Below, in pieces: positions 1 to 5,930 of a stretch of DNA of 13,356 bases; the first letter of the stretch is position 1; each line of letters begins with the position of its first letter. The notes below the pieces were generated by a model that did not search any database, was not told the DNA's origin, and saw nothing but the letters and a program-made list of their open reading frames with translations. The translations under genes and the position numbers were made by a program. The DNA is from an uncultured Gemmatimonadota bacterium (GTDB lineage: Bacteria; Gemmatimonadota; Gemmatimonadetes; Gemmatimonadales; Gemmatimonadaceae): positions 1-13,356 of the forward strand of contig CAMLIT010000120.1 of assembly GCA_946480295.1 (NCBI GenBank), written 5' to 3'.

Positions 1-1540
1 CCGGGCGGATGACGTCGTAGTCCAGGTGCACGCCGTCGGAGGTCGTGAACCCGGCGAGGCGGGCGGGGGAGTAGGCGTGCGTCGCCAGCCACTCCGTCGT
101 CGAGGCATTGTCCTCGAGCTTCCGCAGCATGTGCGCGCCCCGCGCGCCCGCGGTCGTCCACAGCTCCACCTGCCGCGGCTCCGTGGTCGACGACCAGCGG
201 TCGAGGTAGTAGCGCGCGTTCGGCCCCATGTCGATCTGGTGCGTCCCCTCGCTCCTCGTCAGGCGCCGCTCACCCGTGCCGTCGAAGCGGATCGCGTAGA
301 GCTGCCGCTGGAGCGGCGACGCCTCCGTCGAGCTGTAGTACACCGTGCGCGTCGCCGGGTCGATCCCCTCGATGCGCGTGACGCTCCACTTGCCGTGCGT
401 CACCTGGTTCACGAGCCGCCCCGAGTAGTCGTAGCGGTAGACGTGCTGCCAGCCGTCGCGGTCGGAGATCCAGAAGAACTCGTGCATCCCCTCGGGGAAG
501 GACATCATGTCCTGGATCCCCGCGTAGAAATCATAGACGTCGATCCAGGTGCTCGACCGCTCCGTCATCACCAGCCGGCGGCCGCCGGTATTGACGTCGA
601 AGAAGAAGAGCTTCATCTCGTTCTGCGGCCGGTCGAGCGTGATGACGGCGAGCGTGTCGGCGCGGCTCGTCCAGTAGATGCGCGGGATGTAGAAGTCCCC
701 ACGCTCCCCCGTGTCGAGCCACGTGCGGCGGCCGTTGTGCACGTCGACCACGCCGATGCGCACCGTCGGGTTGGAGTCGCCCGGCTGCGGGATGCGCAGC
801 GAGTCCCACTCCGGGTGCCGACCTTCGTAATCCGTGAGCTGGATCGTCGGCTCGGCGCGCTCGTCCACCTGCCAGTAGGCGATGTGCCGGCTGTCCGGCG
901 ACCAGTTCCACGCCTGCGCCAGGCCGAACTCCTCCTCGTACACCCAGTCGAAGTGGCCGTTGTACACGTGCGCGGTGGCGTCGCTCGTCAGGCGCGACTC
1001 GTGGTGCGTCGCGAGGTCCTCGACGTACATGTCGCCCCCCCGCTCGAAGCCGATCATCTTCCCGTCGGGGGAGAGCTCGGCGGTGCGCGCGTCGTGCGCC
1101 GCGAGCTGGAGGGAGCGGTCGGCGAGGGAGTAGATGTAGTAGTCGGAGACCGCGGAGCGCCGGAAGAGCTGCCGCGAGTTCGTCTGGAAGAGGAGGTGCT
1201 TCGAGTCGTGCGCCCACTGGAACGACTCGTAGGCGAAGGGGCGGGTCTCCCCGGGGAAGGTGAGCCCCTGCGAGGAGAAGAGGACGGTGTCGCGTCCGCT
1301 CGCCGGATCCACGGCGCGGATCACCTCGCGTCCGCTCGGGTCGCGGCCGATGTACGAGAAGCGGTTGCCGTTCTCGATCCAGTTGACGTTGCGCGGCCCG
1401 GAGCGGCCGGCGAGGATGCCGGTCGCCTGGAGCGCCTCGTCCAGGCTCTGGAAGGTCTGTTTCTGCTGCGCCCTCAGCCCGGCGGCGGGAACGAGGACGA
1501 GGGTGGCGGCGAGGACGGCGGTGGGGAATCGTACGCGCAT
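1..1540 (-). CDS. Dipeptidyl-peptidase IV-like S9 peptidase, N-terminal part (gene runs off the left edge)
   Basis: Read on the minus strand from ATG at 1540, the frame stays open to base 1 and gives 513 residues. Residues 1-24 form a signal peptide (basic MRVR, hydrophobic core, cut near LRA-QQ), so the protein is exported. The rest is the DPP-IV N-terminal beta-propeller (PF00930 type). The key landmark is DWVYEEE at residues 198-204; in human DPP4 this motif supplies the two glutamates that hold the substrate's free N-terminus. The propeller continues through WSPDSRHIAYWQ and ISDRDGWQHVYRYD. The last visible residues (DGVHLDYDVIRP) match the entry to the alpha/beta-hydrolase domain, so the catalytic Ser, Asp and His lie outside the window. 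The expected role is release of Xaa-Pro or Xaa-Ala dipeptides from peptides in the periplasm or outside the cell. No clear Shine-Dalgarno sequence precedes the ATG. It is divergent from the permease gene at 1661. The family is well supported; the exact specificity is not. Confidence 0.93.
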   Translation of the reverse strand, partial: MRVRFPTAVLAATLVLVPAAGLRAQQKQTFQSLDEALQATGILAGRSGPRNVNWIENGNRFSYIGRDPSGREVIRAVDPASGRDTVLFSSQGLTFPGETRPFAYESFQWAHDSKHLLFQTNSRQLFRRSAVSDYYIYSLADRSLQLAAHDARTAELSPDGKMIGFERGGDMYVEDLATHHESRLTSDATAHVYNGHFDWVYEEEFGLAQAWNWSPDSRHIAYWQVDERAEPTIQLTDYEGRHPEWDSLRIPQPGDSNPTVRIGVVDVHNGRRTWLDTGERGDFYIPRIYWTSRADTLAVITLDRPQNEMKLFFFDVNTGGRRLVMTERSSTWIDVYDFYAGIQDMMSFPEGMHEFFWISDRDGWQHVYRYDYSGRLVNQVTHGKWSVTRIEGIDPATRTVYYSSTEASPLQRQLYAIRFDGTGERRLTRSEGTHQIDMGPNARYYLDRWSSTTEPRQVELWTTAGARGAHMLRKLEDNASTTEWLATHAYSPARLAGFTTSDGVHLDYDVIRP

Positions 1541-1613
1541 GGAGATGGCCCGGGGTTCTGATCCACTGAACGATACAGCCCGGGTGCCCTCCTCGCGCCA
1601 GCCCCGTCCGGTG

Positions 1614-1625
1614 GATACACTATCC
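1614..1625 (+). promoter_or_regulatory. Candidate promoter core, GATACACTATCC
   Basis: This 12-base element sits 35 bases before the permease ATG in the 120-base divergent gap. It contains TACACT, a plausible -10 hexamer. Ten of its 12 bases recur at 8290-8301, upstream of the sugar importer. No good -35 hexamer is visible. It is a candidate only, supported by the recurrence and the position. Confidence 0.35.
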
Positions 1626-1660
1626 CATTCCCGCTTCCCCCCCGGTCGAGGTCCCGCCAC

Positions 1661-2587
1661 ATGCCCGAGCTGCTCCGCGCCATCGATCCCCGCAACGCCC
1701 TGCTGATCGCCCTCGCGGTCGTCACGCTCGGCTACGTCCTCGTCGTCGTCCGCGGGGTGCGCCGCGTCCGGGCGGCGGAGGGCGAGACCGGCGCGATGAC
1801 CACGCCGGGGCTGCTCGCCACCGGCTTCATCGCGGACTTCCTCGATACGCTGGGCATCGGCTCCTTCGCCACGACGACCGCCATCTTCCGCCAGTGGAAG
1901 ATGGTGAAGGACGAGAAGATCCCGGGGACGCTGAACGCCGGGCACACCCTGCCGACGATCGCCGAGGCGTTCATCTACACGAAGATCGTGGACGTCCAGG
2001 CGGCGACCCTCATCGGGATGATCGCCGCCGCGGTGGTCGGCGCCTGGCTCGGCGCGGGCGTCGTGGCGCGCTGGCCGCGCCGGCGCGTGCAGATCGGGAT
2101 GGGCGCCGCCCTCCTCGCCGCCGCGCTGATCATGCTCGTCCGCCAGGTCCACGGCGACCCCGCCGGCCAGGCGCACGGCCTCGTCGGGACGCAGCTCCTC
2201 CTCGGCCTCGTCGGCAACTTCGTCCTCGGCGCGCTCATGACGATCGGCATCGGCCTCTACGCGCCCTGCATGATCCTCGTCGGCCTGCTCGGCATGGACC
2301 CGAAGGTCGCCTTCCCGATCATGATGGGCTCGTGCGCCTTCCTGATGCCCTTCGCTAGCGCGCGCTTCATCCGCGAGAAGAGCATCGACTCGAAGGCGGT
2401 GCTCGGCCTCCTGATCGGCGGCATCCCCGCGGTGCTCCTCGCCGCCTTCGTCGTGAAGTCGCTCCCGCTCACCGCCGTCGTCTGGCTGGTGATCGTCGTC
2501 GTCGTGTACACCGGCGTCAACATGCTGCGCTCCGCGTTCGCCAAGCGGCCGGCGGAGGCACTGGAGGCGGAGCCGGTGGCGCCCTGA
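1661..2587 (+). CDS. TauE/SafE-family membrane permease (sulfite exporter type)
   Basis: A 308-residue polytopic inner-membrane protein. Hydrophobic segments lie at about residues 11-31, 49-75, 114-136, 145-161, 176-212, 217-235, 247-264 and 270-288, the two-repeat pattern of the TauE/SafE family (PF01925). The first repeat carries GFIADFLDTLGIGSFATTT (55-73) and the second GLYAPCMILVGLLGMDPKVAFP (198-219), each a Gly-rich re-entrant-like stretch typical of the family. Members export or import small sulfur or carbon anions such as sulfite, sulfoacetate or taurine-derived products; the substrate here cannot be read from the sequence. GAGG at 1648-1651 is a reasonable ribosome binding site nine bases before the ATG. 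It is divergent from the peptidase gene and upstream of the proline racemase-family gene, from which a 136-base repeat-containing gap separates it. Co-transcription is possible but not shown. No sulfur-metabolism gene is nearby. Confidence 0.85.
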   Translation: MPELLRAIDPRNALLIALAVVTLGYVLVVVRGVRRVRAAEGETGAMTTPGLLATGFIADFLDTLGIGSFATTTAIFRQWKMVKDEKIPGTLNAGHTLPTIAEAFIYTKIVDVQAATLIGMIAAAVVGAWLGAGVVARWPRRRVQIGMGAALLAAALIMLVRQVHGDPAGQAHGLVGTQLLLGLVGNFVLGALMTIGIGLYAPCMILVGLLGMDPKVAFPIMMGSCAFLMPFASARFIREKSIDSKAVLGLLIGGIPAVLLAAFVVKSLPLTAVVWLVIVVVVYTGVNMLRSAFAKRPAEALEAEPVAP

Positions 2588-2612
2588 CGGGCGCGTGATT
2601 GGTTCGTCGTCA

Positions 2613-2674
2613 TTGGTTCTTGGCGATTCGCTCGGGGCGCTTCTGGTGGCGTCCCGACGCCGGCCAAGAACCAA
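2613..2674. repeat. Long inverted repeat with TTGGTTCTTGG units, nested GC hairpin
   Basis: TTGGTTCTTGGC at 2613-2624 pairs perfectly with GCCAAGAACCAA at 2663-2674 (12 bp). The 38-base interior holds a second, tight palindrome, GGCGTC-CC-GACGCC (2648-2661). Further copies of CCAAGAACCAA-like units continue from 2665 to about 2705 in the same orientation as the right arm. The block lies between the permease stop (2587) and the racemase-family start (2724). It could terminate the first gene or be a dispersed intergenic repeat. There is no T tract after the stem. Confidence 0.7.
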
Positions 2675-2723
2675 GAACGAAAAACCAAGAACCAACGACC
2701 AACGACCATCGCTCCCCCTTGCC

Positions 2724-3776
2724 GTGCACCTCACTCAGCTGATCCACGCCATCGACGCCCACGCCTGCGGCGAGCCGGGGCGCGTCATCGTCGGCGGCGT
2801 GCCGCACGTGCCGGGACGGACGATCTTCGAGAAGATGTGCTGGCTCAGGTCGGAGGGCGACGCGCTGCGGCGGCGGATGCTCCGCGAGCCGCGCGGCTAC
2901 CCGGCCGCGAACTGCAACCTCGTCCTCCCGCCCTGCCACCCGGAGGCGGACGCCGGATTCGTCATCATGGAGCAGGTGGAGTACCCCGGGATGTCGGGGA
3001 CGAACACCATCTGCGTTGCCACCGTGCTCCTCGAGACGGGGATGCTGCCGATGCGCGAGCCGGTCACCGAGCTCACCCTCGAGACGCCGGCGGGGCTCAT
3101 CCGCGTCCGCGCCGACTGCGAGGGGGGGAAGGTGACGCGCGTCACCTTCCGCAACGTGCCGGCGTTCGCCACGCACCTCGACGCCGTGATCGAGGTCCCG
3201 CACCTCGGCGCCGTGACGGTGGACGTCGCCTACGGCGGGATGTTCTACGTCATCGCCGACGCGACGCGGTTCGGGCTGCGCCTCGTGCCTGACGAGGGGC
3301 GCGACATCGTGCGCATCGGCGAGATGATCAAGGCCGCGGCGCGCGAGCAGCTCCCCGTCGTCCACCCCGAGCAGCCGGACTTCGACGGCGTCACCATCGC
3401 CCAGCTCTCCGGCCCGCCGTCGGGCGCCGGCGCGGACGCGCGCAACGCGGTCGTCGTCTCCACGGGGACGCTCGACTGGGAGAAGCCGTCCACCTGGACG
3501 GGCGCCATCGACCGCTCGCCGTGCGGCACGGGCACCTGCGCGCGGATGGCCGTGCTCCACGCGAAGGGGCTGCTCCCACTCGGCCAGGACTTCCGGCACG
3601 AGGGGATCCTCGGGACCGTCTTCACCGGCCGGCTCCTCGAGCGCACGACGGTGGGGCAGTACGACGCGGTGGTCCCCTCGCTCGGCGGCCAGGCGTGGAT
3701 CACCGGGATGAGCACCTACGTGCTCGACCCGAGCGATCCCTTTCCCGAGGGGTTCACCGTCGGCGACATCTGGTAG
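2724..3776 (+). CDS. Proline racemase / hydroxyproline 2-epimerase family protein with a Ser-Cys active-site pair
   Basis: With GTG at 2724 as start the protein is 350 residues, the usual family length, and begins just before the conserved IDAHACGEPGRVIVGG. The frame is open further upstream to GTG 2595, but that would translate the repeat block, so the later start is preferred; neither has a good Shine-Dalgarno sequence. Family members racemise proline, epimerise 4-hydroxyproline, or dehydrate trans-3-hydroxyproline, using two acid/base residues on opposite faces of the substrate. The first site, usually MCGH, is MSGT here (Ser91, with Thr93 in place of His). The second, DRSPCGTGTCARM, keeps its cysteine (Cys267, after Asp263). 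ETPAGLIRV (about 114-122) is the conserved strand after the first site. A Ser-Cys pair has been reported in a subset of the family with epimerase and/or dehydratase activity, so proline racemase itself is unlikely. The protein is probably cytoplasmic, as there is no signal peptide. The exact reaction is unassigned. Confidence 0.9.
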   Translation: MHLTQLIHAIDAHACGEPGRVIVGGVPHVPGRTIFEKMCWLRSEGDALRRRMLREPRGYPAANCNLVLPPCHPEADAGFVIMEQVEYPGMSGTNTICVATVLLETGMLPMREPVTELTLETPAGLIRVRADCEGGKVTRVTFRNVPAFATHLDAVIEVPHLGAVTVDVAYGGMFYVIADATRFGLRLVPDEGRDIVRIGEMIKAAAREQLPVVHPEQPDFDGVTIAQLSGPPSGAGADARNAVVVSTGTLDWEKPSTWTGAIDRSPCGTGTCARMAVLHAKGLLPLGQDFRHEGILGTVFTGRLLERTTVGQYDAVVPSLGGQAWITGMSTYVLDPSDPFPEGFTVGDIW

Positions 3777-3786
3777 AGCCGTCCGA

Positions 3787-3803
3787 CGGCCCTTCGCGGG
3801 CCG
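3787..3803 (+). terminator. Short stem-loop after the racemase-family gene
   Basis: CGGCCC (3787-3792), loop TTCGC and GGGCCG (3798-3803) form a 6-bp stem starting 11 bases after the stop codon. It lacks a T tract, so it is only a possible terminator or mRNA 3'-end stabiliser. Confidence 0.35.
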
Positions 3804-3894
3804 CCGCGCGGCCCGGGACGTTGCCTATCGCGCCGTCCAGGGGTCATTCGGGAGCGAGCACGACCTTCTCCACCAACCAGGGAGCGCTCCCTTC

Positions 3895-4062
3895 ATGACA
3901 ATGACCAAGATCCTCGCGACCCTCGGCTCCTTCGTCGGCGGCTCCATCGGCTGGTGGATGGGCTCCGGCGTCGGCACCATGACCGCGTTCATGCTCAGCA
4001 TCGTCGGCACCGGCGCCGGCATCTACCTCGGACGACAGGTGGCGCTCAGGCTCGAGCTCTGA
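3895..4062 (+). CDS. Small Gly-rich two-helix membrane protein (55 aa)
   Basis: A short gene encoding 55 residues: MTMTKILATLGSFVGG at the start, then GWWMGSGVGTMTAFMLSIVG, ending in LGRQVALRLEL. Two hydrophobic, glycine-spaced segments (about 5-24 and 27-45) joined by a short turn suggest a membrane hairpin of glycine-zipper character with a basic C-terminal tail. GGGAG at 3880-3884 lies about ten bases before the ATG; a second in-frame ATG at 3901 could also be used. I recognise the type as a small conserved protein found in many bacteria, but no function is known to me. It stands alone: a 118-base gap separates it from the racemase-family stop, and its stop is 27 bases from the convergent small gene at 4090. 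The coding call rests on codon quality, the ribosome site and the strongly membrane-like composition. Confidence 0.75.
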   Translation: MTMTKILATLGSFVGGSIGWWMGSGVGTMTAFMLSIVGTGAGIYLGRQVALRLEL

Positions 4063-4089
4063 GCGTCACCCGCGCGCCCGACCCGCGGC

Positions 4090-4359
4090 TCAGCGCTCGG
4101 ACTCCTCGCGCCCGAGCCGCGACGAGCGGTCGCTCGACCCGCTCTCGCCCATCCCTCCTTCCTGCGCATCCTTGCCGTTGAGCGCGCGGTAGTCCGGCTC
4201 GCCCTCGGACGTGTATGGGACCTTCGTCGAGTCCGGCGTCGTCATGCCCTCGCCGAAGAGGTGCGCGCCATCCTTCTTCGCCTGCTCCGGATTGCGCGCC
4301 GCCTTGGCGATCTCGTCACGATCGATGTCTTCCTTGTTGAAGTCCCGATTGTCAGCCAT
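4090..4359 (-). CDS. Small charged, probably disordered protein (89 aa), unknown function
   Basis: ATG at 4359 gives 89 residues beginning MADNRDFNKEDIDRDEIAKA and ending RLGREESER. The protein is hydrophilic, rich in D, E, K, R, G and S, and has no cysteine, no membrane segment and no signal peptide. GAHLFGEGMTTPDSTKVPYTSEGEPDYRAL spans residues 31-60 in two parts and looks like the conserved core; the last 25 residues are low-complexity. The frame extends upstream, but GGAGACG lies just ahead of this ATG, which fixes the start. The initiation region is almost identical to that of the PRC-barrel gene at 7895 (see the separate entry), hinting at shared translational control. I do not recognise the family. 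Its composition resembles small stress or desiccation proteins, which is only a guess. Confidence 0.75.
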   Translation of the reverse strand: MADNRDFNKEDIDRDEIAKAARNPEQAKKDGAHLFGEGMTTPDSTKVPYTSEGEPDYRALNGKDAQEGGMGESGSSDRSSRLGREESER

Positions 4360-4372
4360 TGCCGTCTCCGGT
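4350..4372 (-). promoter_or_regulatory. Translation-initiation block shared with the gene at 7895
   Basis: On the plus strand this reads TGTCAGCCAT, three variable bases, then CGTCTCCGGT. The same two 10-base blocks with the same spacing occur at 7886-7908. On the minus strand it is ACCGGAGACG, three bases, then ATGGCTGACA, covering the ribosome binding site and the first codons of both genes. Confidence 0.6.
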
Positions 4373-4392
4373 GTGTGGATGTCCTCGACCGC

Positions 4393-4428
4393 GCACGGGG
4401 CGTGCCCGCGCGGCACGGCGGGTGCCGC
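4393..4428. promoter_or_regulatory. Two tandem GC hairpins in the divergent gap 4360-4459
   Basis: GCACG-GGG-CGTGC (4393-4405) is followed five bases later by GCGGCAC-GGCGG-GTGCCGC (4410-4428, 7-bp stem). They occupy the middle of the 100-base gap between two divergent small genes, so they fall in a leader or promoter region rather than at a 3' end. They could be leader structures or an operator. The function is not shown. Confidence 0.4.
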
Positions 4429-4459
4429 AGGGAAGGGGATCCACCACGGAGGAGTGCGC

Positions 4460-4591
4460 ATGACGGACAGGCAGCGGGACGACGAGAGCGGACGCGAGCA
4501 CGGCGCGGCCGACGACACGCGCCGGCGCGTCGTGGACGCGCAACGATTCGCTTGCCTGACGAGTACCAGCCTGACGAGCGCTAGCCGGTGA
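4460..4591 (+). CDS. Charged micro-ORF (43 aa), possibly with a frameshifted tail
   Basis: ATG at 4460 follows a strong ribosome binding site (GGAGGAG, 4448-4454). The 43-residue product starts MTDRQRDDESGREHGAADDT and is very hydrophilic up to about residue 30 (RRRVVDAQRF). It then changes to the unlike tail ACLTSTSLTSASR. In the adjacent frame the same bases read LPDEYQPDER followed by a stop at 4582-4584, which fits the acidic style of the start much better. One lost base around 4546-4555 could explain this. The gene ends inside the convergent esterase gene, overlapping its last 11 bases. No family is recognised. Coding status is moderate, resting on the ribosome site and composition. Confidence 0.45.
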   Translation: MTDRQRDDESGREHGAADDTRRRVVDAQRFACLTSTSLTSASR

Positions 4592-5282
4592 GCCAGGCCG
4601 CGGCGCGCGGTGCGATCGCCGGCGGCACGGTGTGGCCGTCCGGGAACTCGACGTAGTCGACGTCGTAGCCCGCCCGCTCGAGCACCGGCCGGACGCGCCG
4701 GCCGCAGTTGTCGATCGGAAGCACGGGGTCGCGCTCACCGTGGGAGAGGAAGATGCGCGGCATCCCCTCCTGGCCGGCGGGGGCCATGAACCCCGGCGAG
4801 AAGGCGATCACGTGGGTGAACAGATCGCCGTTCGTCACGCCGAGCGAGAGGGCGTACGAGCCGCCGTCGGAGAAGCCCTCGATGGCGAGCCGCTTCGCGT
4901 CCACGTGCACCTGGCTGAAGACGTCGGCGAGCGCCATGTCGATCGCGGTGACATCGGGGCCGTAGTCGCCGACGATCAGGTCCCAGGTGTACTCCCGCGA
5001 ATCCATGGCGAGGAGCACGAGCCCGAGCTCGTCGGCATATGGCTGGAGCGGGACGAGCCCGTTCTCCGCGTCCCCGCCCGAGCCGTGCAGGGCGAGCACG
5101 AACGGCGCCTTCCGCCCTGCTTCGTAGTGCCGCGGGACGTACACGAGCCCGCCGCGGTCGCCGTCGGCGGGCAGCGCGTGCAGCCCCGGAGTGATCCGGC
5201 GCGTCGGCTTCGTCGGCCGCGCGTCGATGCGGCCTCGTTTGGCGGCGGGAATCCGCGGCCCGGTGGCTCCGACTCTCGGCAT
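4581..5282 (-). CDS. Serine esterase / carboxylesterase of the alpha/beta-hydrolase fold
   Basis: ATG at 5282 gives 233 residues. The order of motifs is that of small carboxylesterases, phospholipases and PHB-depolymerase-like hydrolases: oxyanion loop LALHGSGG (63-70), nucleophile elbow GFSDGGSYAL (Ser138 within 136-145), acid residue in LSHGERDPVLP (Asp185 within 179-189) and histidine in FPDGHTVP (His217 within 213-220). All triad members are present, so it should be active. Residues 1-30 are a basic, Pro-rich extension without a hydrophobic core, so it is probably cytoplasmic. AGGAGG at 5289-5294 (minus strand), five bases from the ATG, sets the start. That site can be masked by a hairpin with CCUCC just upstream. 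The likely substrate is a short ester or lysophospholipid; it cannot be assigned. It is divergent from msrA and converges on the micro-ORF at 4460. Confidence 0.88.
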   Translation of the reverse strand: MPRVGATGPRIPAAKRGRIDARPTKPTRRITPGLHALPADGDRGGLVYVPRHYEAGRKAPFVLALHGSGGDAENGLVPLQPYADELGLVLLAMDSREYTWDLIVGDYGPDVTAIDMALADVFSQVHVDAKRLAIEGFSDGGSYALSLGVTNGDLFTHVIAFSPGFMAPAGQEGMPRIFLSHGERDPVLPIDNCGRRVRPVLERAGYDVDYVEFPDGHTVPPAIAPRAAAWLTG

Positions 5283-5288
5283 GCGCTA

Positions 5289-5314
5289 CCTCCTGCGGCC
5301 GTTGCTGCGGGAGG
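5289..5314 (-). promoter_or_regulatory. Leader hairpin masking the esterase ribosome binding site
   Basis: In minus-strand RNA sense, CCUCCCGCAG (5314-5305), loop CAACGG and CCGCAGGAGG (5298-5289) can pair at 8 of 10 positions. The outer five pairs join CCUCC to the GGAGG Shine-Dalgarno core. Folding would block ribosome access to the start at 5282. The pairing is seen directly; its use as a control element is inferred. Confidence 0.4.
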
Positions 5315-5390
5315 CGTGCCGCGCCCGTGTCGTCGCCCGGAAACGGATCCCGCGGCAGCGCGATGTCGCCGATCGCCTTAGCTTCCACGC

Positions 5391-5930
5391 ATGGCGACCG
5401 AACAGACCGTACTCGGCGGGGGCTGCTTCTGGTGCCTCGACGCCGTCTACCGCGAGCTGCGCGGGGTCACGCGCGTGGAGTCCGGCTACGCCGGCGGCAC
5501 GCTGCCGGACCCGACCTACGAGCAGGTCTGCGCCGGGACCAGCGGCCACGCCGAGGTGGTCCGGATCACCTACGATCCGGACGTCATCTCGTATCGCGAC
5601 CTGCTCGACGTCTTCTTCACGATCCACGACCCGACGACGCGCGACCGGCAGGGTGCGGACGTGGGGCCGCAGTACCGGTCGGTGATCTTCTGCGCCACTC
5701 CCGAGCAGAAGCGGACCGCCGAGGAGGTCATCGCCGACCTCGAGGCGCGCCGCGTCTGGTCCGCTCCGATCGTGACCGAGCTCCGCCCCCCGGCGGCGTT
5801 CCATCCGGCCGAGTCGTACCATCAGGACTACTTCGCGGCCAACCGCGCGCAGCCGTACTGCCGCATCGTCATCGAGCCGAAGGTGGCGAAGCTGCGGAAG
5901 CAGTTCGTCGAGAAACTCCAGCGGAGATGA
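5391..5930 (+). CDS. msrA: Peptide methionine sulfoxide reductase A
   Basis: A 179-residue cytoplasmic repair enzyme that reduces the S form of methionine sulfoxide in proteins back to methionine, with electrons from thioredoxin. The catalytic motif GGCFWCLDAVY is at residues 10-20; Cys12 is the nucleophile that becomes sulfenic acid. SGYAGG (31-36), GHAEVV with Glu55 (52-57), HDPTT (79-83) and GPQYRS (92-97) are the other family blocks. Cys157 in QPYC near the C-terminus is a plausible resolving cysteine, as are Cys15 and Cys47. The length is normal and no MsrB domain is fused. No Shine-Dalgarno sequence precedes the ATG; TTAGCT at 5378-5383 ends seven bases before it, so a leaderless transcript is possible. 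Its last codons overlap the start of the lipoprotein amidase gene (ATGA), indicating one transcription unit. Confidence 0.95.
   Translation: MATEQTVLGGGCFWCLDAVYRELRGVTRVESGYAGGTLPDPTYEQVCAGTSGHAEVVRITYDPDVISYRDLLDVFFTIHDPTTRDRQGADVGPQYRSVIFCATPEQKRTAEEVIADLEARRVWSAPIVTELRPPAAFHPAESYHQDYFAANRAQPYCRIVIEPKVAKLRKQFVEKLQRR

Noticed and set aside
26..1561. Long plus-strand open frame of about 511 codons over the peptidase gene
   Set aside because: Its product is Arg/Val/Pro-rich with no motif, while the opposite strand reads as a signal peptide plus DPP-IV propeller with DWVYEEE. It is a high-GC shadow frame.
2595..2723. Upstream GTG start for the proline racemase-family gene
   Set aside because: It would add 43 residues encoded by repetitive DNA that do not resemble the family, which normally starts just before the IDAHACGEPGR block.
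5327..5926. N-terminal extension of the amidase-family lipoprotein through msrA
   Set aside because: The lipoprotein signal starting at 5927 and the ATGA junction define the start. The extension is an out-of-frame reading of msrA.
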